The position numbers were made by a program, and so were the translations under genes. Shown here one piece after another: positions 4,938-7,677 of a DNA stretch of 7,677 nucleotides (position 1 is the stretch's first letter; every line of letters starts with the position of its first letter). The DNA lies in assembly GCA_003242505.1 (NCBI GenBank), contig QGUP01000087.1:1-7677 (forward strand), in the 5' to 3' direction. A model generated the notes under the pieces. The model was not told where the DNA came from. It was given only the letters and a program-made list of their open reading frames with translations, and ran no database searches. The stretch comes from Bacillota bacterium (GTDB taxonomy: Bacteria > Bacillota > Sulfobacillia > Symbiobacteriales > ZC4RG38).

Positions 4938-7286
4938 TCACATCCGGGCGGTGAGGACAAAGCCCCTGGCCCCGGGGGTGGGCACCCGGACCACCGCGGC
5001 GCCGTCTTCGGCCCGGGTGAAGGCCGCTGGCCGGCCGTCGACCTGCACCTCCTGGGCCGGCGCCGGCAGGTAGAGCCGGACCACCACCGCTTCCCGGGGC
5101 GGCTGGTACCGGCCCGCGGGGTCGCCCACCCGCAGGGTGACGGTCCGACCGCCGTCGCCGCCGTGCTCCAGCACCATCCGGGTGAGGGCGAACTCGCCCT
5201 GCTGGTAGGCCATGGTCAGGCCGTCGTCTTCGTAAAGCTCCAGTTCGCCGTCGGCCCCGGCATAGACCGCCAGGGTGAGCTCCGTCTCCGGCACCTCGCC
5301 CACGTAGTTCTGCACCGGGCCCATGGGGATGATGGCGCCGGCCCGGACGTAGACCGGAATCCGGTCCAGGGGCGCCGGGGCGACGATGTGGGCGGGGCCA
5401 TCGTGCCGCTCCCCGGTCCAGAAGTCCACCCAGGTGCCCCGGGGCAGGTAGACAAGCCTCCGGACGGCCCCGGCCTGGTAGACGGGGGCCACCAGCAGGT
5501 CCCGGCCCACCAGGAACTGGTCCGAAAGCCGGTAGGTCTCGGGATCGCCGGGGTACTCCAGGAGGAGCGGCCGCATGATGGGCAGGCCGGTGACGCTCGC
5601 CCGGTAGAACTCGTTGTAGAGGAAGGGCAGAAGCCGGTACCGGAGGCGGATGGCCTCCCGGACCCGCTCCTCCACCTCGGGGCCGAAGGCCCAGGGCTCC
5701 TGGGCCCGGGTGTTCACGGAGCTGTGGTTCCGGAAAAAGGGGGTGAAGACACCGAGCCAGGTCCACCGCACCAGGAGTTCCCCGTCCACGTCGTCGCTGA
5801 AGCCCCCCACGTCGGTCCCCACGAAGGGCACGCCGGAGAGGCCCATGCCCATGCACATGGGCATGGCCATCCACAGGTGCTCCCACCAGCTGTGGTTGTC
5901 CCCCATCCAGACCGCCGCGTACCGCTGGATCCCGGCATAGCCGGACCGGGTCAGGACAAAGGGCCGCTGGTCCGGCCGGTGGCGCCGGAGCCCCTCGTAG
6001 GTGGCCTGGCACATGGTGAGGCCGTAGACGTTGTGGACCCGGGCGTGGGGCACCTTGGCCCCGTCCTCCCCCTGGAGCACCTCATCGGGGAGGGTGTTCC
6101 GGGCCATGCAGGAGGGCTCGTTCATGTCGTTCCAGATGCCGGCGACGCCCTTGTCCAGCAGGGCCTCCTTGTGGAGGTCCCCCCACCAGCGGCGGGTGGC
6201 CTCCCGGGTGAAGTCCGGGAAGGCGGTCCGGCCTGGCCAGACGGTGCCGATGAACAGTTCGCCGTCCGGGTAGCAGATGAAGTGCCCCTGGGCCACCCCC
6301 TCCTGGAACACCGGGTACTGGGCGTCCACCTTCACCCCGGGGTCGACGATGGTCACCACCTTGAACCCCTGCTCCCGGAGGTCCCGGATCATCCCTGCGG
6401 GGTCGGGGAACCGCTCCGGATCCCACGTGAAGACCCGGTAGCCCCGCATGTAGTCGATGTCGAGGTAGATCACGTCGCAGGGGATCTGCCGGCGCCGCAT
6501 CTCCCGGGCGATCTCCCGGACCCGGGCCTCGGGGTAGTAGCTGTAGCGGCTCTGCTGGTAGCCCAGGGCCCACCGGGGCGGCAGGGGCATCCGGCCAGTG
6601 AGCTCGGTATACCGGGCGATGACCTCCCGGGGGTCCGGGCCGGCGAAGAAGTAAGCGTCGAGGACGTCCTGCTCCGCCACGATCTCGTACCGGTCCGGGT
6701 GGGTCTTGGCCATGTCGTACCGGACCCGGGCGGGGCTGTCCACAAACAGGCCGTAGGCCCGGCCCTCCCGGAGGGCCAGGAAGAAGGGGATGGACTGGTA
6801 GAGGGGGTCGGTGCCCGGGGTGTGGAGGGGCTCGTCGGTGGCCCACATGGTCATGGCCCGCCCCCGCTTGTCCAGGGGGCCCACCTTCTGGCCAAAGCCG
6901 TAGTAGTGGGCGTCCGCCGGCGCGACCTGCACCCAGCGCACCCGGCCGGGCTCCCAGCCCAGGCCCCCCTCCGGATGGTCAGCGGCCACCACCCGGCCCT
7001 CGGGGTCCAGGAACCGGAGCCGCACCGGGTCCCGGGCCACCTCCACCGTCACCCTGTCGGTGGAGAGCCGCAACGCGGCCGGGGTCTCTTCCAGCCGGAC
7101 CGGCACCTCCGGCCAGTCGGTCTTCACCACCGCAAAGGAGGGAGGCGGCTGGGTCCCGGCGGGGCAAAGCCGCACCTGAACCAGGTCCGGCGCCAGGGCC
7201 CGGATGGTGAGATGGGCCCCCTCCACCTCCAGGTGCAGGCCTCCCTTCTCCTGCCGATAGGTCCGCAAGGGGCCAAGGACACGCAT
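4938..7286 (-). CDS. GH31 alpha-glucosidase (cytoplasmic)
   Basis: Retaining alpha-glucosidase of 782 residues, which releases glucose from the non-reducing ends of maltose and maltodextrins. An N-terminal beta-sandwich domain (to about residue 200) contains HYYGFGQKVGPLDKRG (127-142) and HTPGTDPLYQSIPF (155-168). The catalytic barrel shows YLDIDYM (274-280), the nucleophile motif WNDMNEPS with Asp387, the acid/base motif MGDN with Asp463, VGTDVGGF (489-496) and RNHS (519-522). C-terminal beta domains follow. All catalytic residues are present and the length is normal. There is no signal peptide, so it should act on imported sugar. The frame is open upstream to an ATG at 7436, but that start lacks a ribosome binding site and the extension would read through a tandem duplication. 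The ATG at 7286 has GGAGGAGG eight bases away. Alpha-xylosidase is a possible alternative within GH31, but the context favours alpha-glucosidase. Confidence 0.93.
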   Translation of the reverse strand: MRVLGPLRTYRQEKGGLHLEVEGAHLTIRALAPDLVQVRLCPAGTQPPPSFAVVKTDWPEVPVRLEETPAALRLSTDRVTVEVARDPVRLRFLDPEGRVVAADHPEGGLGWEPGRVRWVQVAPADAHYYGFGQKVGPLDKRGRAMTMWATDEPLHTPGTDPLYQSIPFFLALREGRAYGLFVDSPARVRYDMAKTHPDRYEIVAEQDVLDAYFFAGPDPREVIARYTELTGRMPLPPRWALGYQQSRYSYYPEARVREIAREMRRRQIPCDVIYLDIDYMRGYRVFTWDPERFPDPAGMIRDLREQGFKVVTIVDPGVKVDAQYPVFQEGVAQGHFICYPDGELFIGTVWPGRTAFPDFTREATRRWWGDLHKEALLDKGVAGIWNDMNEPSCMARNTLPDEVLQGEDGAKVPHARVHNVYGLTMCQATYEGLRRHRPDQRPFVLTRSGYAGIQRYAAVWMGDNHSWWEHLWMAMPMCMGMGLSGVPFVGTDVGGFSDDVDGELLVRWTWLGVFTPFFRNHSSVNTRAQEPWAFGPEVEERVREAIRLRYRLLPFLYNEFYRASVTGLPIMRPLLLEYPGDPETYRLSDQFLVGRDLLVAPVYQAGAVRRLVYLPRGTWVDFWTGERHDGPAHIVAPAPLDRIPVYVRAGAIIPMGPVQNYVGEVPETELTLAVYAGADGELELYEDDGLTMAYQQGEFALTRMVLEHGGDGGRTVTLRVGDPAGRYQPPREAVVVRLYLPAPAQEVQVDGRPAAFTRAEDGAAVVRVPTPGARGFVLTARM

Positions 7287-7294
7287 ACTGGGTT

Positions 7295-7302
7295 CCTCCT
7301 CC
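7295..7302 (-). promoter_or_regulatory. Ribosome binding site deciding the GH31 start
   Basis: GGAGGAGG on the minus strand sits eight bases before the ATG at 7286. It is the best such site in the leader and it favours the shorter protein. It directly adjoins the 19-bp tandem duplication. Confidence 0.8.
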
Positions 7303-7339
7303 AGGGGCTTTCCCCCATGCCAGGGGCTTTCCCCCATGC
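7302..7339 (-). repeat. Perfect 19-bp tandem duplication in the GH31 leader
   Basis: Positions 7302-7320 and 7321-7339 are identical. Read as minus-strand RNA, each copy has GGGG and CCCC around an A-rich loop, so it can form a small hairpin, and each contains an ATG. The second copy in the direction of transcription overlaps the ribosome binding site by one base. The unit length is not a multiple of three, which argues that this stretch is untranslated leader, not the N-terminus of the enzyme. Confidence 0.85.
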
Positions 7340-7677
7340 TGCCGACGGTCAGCTGGCTCCGGCATGAGGCGCCGCTGGGGCAGGGCTCTGCACCTCGGGG
7401 CCGCACCGGCAGCGCCTCAGGGGCCAGAGTTGCCATGGCTGGTCCGGTTTTCTATGAAAACGTGTGCACAACCTGCTGATTTAGCTTTTCGTAGTGGCCC
7501 AGAAATTCCCCTGCCGAACAGACATGCGGAGGCCAATTCCAAATTTTGCTGACGTCCGATACACCCGCAACGACAACCGGACCTCACGGACCCGGCACCC
7601 AGCCAGGGGCCACCGGCCCGCGGCCCTGGGCCGCCGGGCCCTCCGCCGGCCCTCCATCCTGAGCGCACGAAAAGCAA
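7340..7677. other. Upstream region of the GH31 gene without a supported gene
   Basis: I see no convincing gene here. The stretch from about 7440 to 7560 is clearly richer in A and T than the rest of the window, as expected for a promoter region, and holds the operator at 7455-7468. A possible -10 box on the minus strand is CTAAAT (7479-7484), but its -35 partner (AATTTC, 17 bases upstream) is poor. A start near 7472 would give a leader of about 185 bases. The part from about 7570 to 7677 is extremely GC-rich, with an imperfect hairpin at 7615-7640. It may hold the end of the preceding transcription unit. Confidence 0.45.
7455..7468 (-). promoter_or_regulatory. LacI-family/cre-like operator upstream of the GH31 gene
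   Basis: On the minus strand it reads TGCACACGTTTTCA, 13 of 14 to the cre consensus. Aligned with the site before the malE-type gene, AAACGTGTGCACAAC (7458-7472) differs from AAACGTTTGCACAAC (3601-3615) at a single base out of 15. That is far above chance for two unrelated intergenic stretches in GC-rich DNA. It directly adjoins a second palindrome at 7447-7461. Confidence 0.7.

Noticed and set aside
4878..7367. An 829-codon open frame on the plus strand opposite the GH31 gene
   Set aside because: It is a codon-bias shadow: GC-rich third positions suppress stops on the opposite strand. Its product is rich in Gly, Pro, His and Val with no domain, while the minus strand encodes a complete GH31 enzyme with all motifs.
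7615..7640. Ten-pair hairpin with a bulge in the far right region
   Set aside because: The sequence is almost all G and C, where such stems arise by chance, and no T-run follows on either strand. It is mentioned only in the region description.
7417..7677. Minus-strand open frame of 86 codons upstream of GH31
   Set aside because: It runs through the operator and A/T-rich promoter-like region, starts at the window edge with a TTG, and its Gly/Arg-rich product has no recognisable feature.
1..7677. CRISPR array, insertion sequence, tRNA/rRNA, phage or defence genes
   Set aside because: There are no spaced identical repeats of CRISPR type, no transposase, no terminal inverted repeats and no RNA gene signature. 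The gene content is a standard maltodextrin locus.

Overview
This window is one side of a maltodextrin uptake and breakdown locus. All genes lie on the minus strand, so the locus reads from the right end to the left. The DNA is very GC-rich. Most starts are GTG behind strong AGGAGG-type ribosome binding sites, the sugar-binding protein is a lipoprotein, and the operators resemble Firmicute cre sites. Together these suggest a high-GC, perhaps thermophilic, member of the Firmicutes (Symbiobacterium or Thermaerobacter type). That placement is inference from composition and gene style.

Order in the direction of transcription: (1) about 390 bases of leader and upstream DNA (7287-7677) with an operator and a 19-bp tandem duplication; (2) a GH31 alpha-glucosidase (7286-4938); (3) a 205-bp gap with a second operator and 20-bp-phased degenerate repeats; (4) a LacI-family regulator (4732-3695); (5) a 197-bp gap with a strong RNA hairpin, a third operator and a candidate promoter; (6) a maltose/maltodextrin-binding lipoprotein (3498-2242); (7) a GC-rich stem-loop; (8) two MalF/MalG-type permeases (2175-1210 and 1208-303), almost abutting; (9) the first 92 codons of a GH13 neopullulanase/cyclomaltodextrinase-type enzyme (276 to the window edge).

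How they fit together: the lipoprotein captures maltodextrins outside the membrane and the two permeases move them inward, powered by an ATPase not encoded here. The GH13 enzyme and the GH31 alpha-glucosidase both lack signal peptides and would cut the imported sugars to maltose and glucose in the cytoplasm. The LacI-type regulator probably acts on the three CG-centred 14-bp sites in front of the GH31, regulator and binding-protein genes. These sites also fit the CcpA cre consensus.

I found no wholly new system. The gene content is a familiar mal locus. The parts worth a second look are non-coding: the matched operator set, the phased repeats, the leader duplication and the intergenic hairpins.
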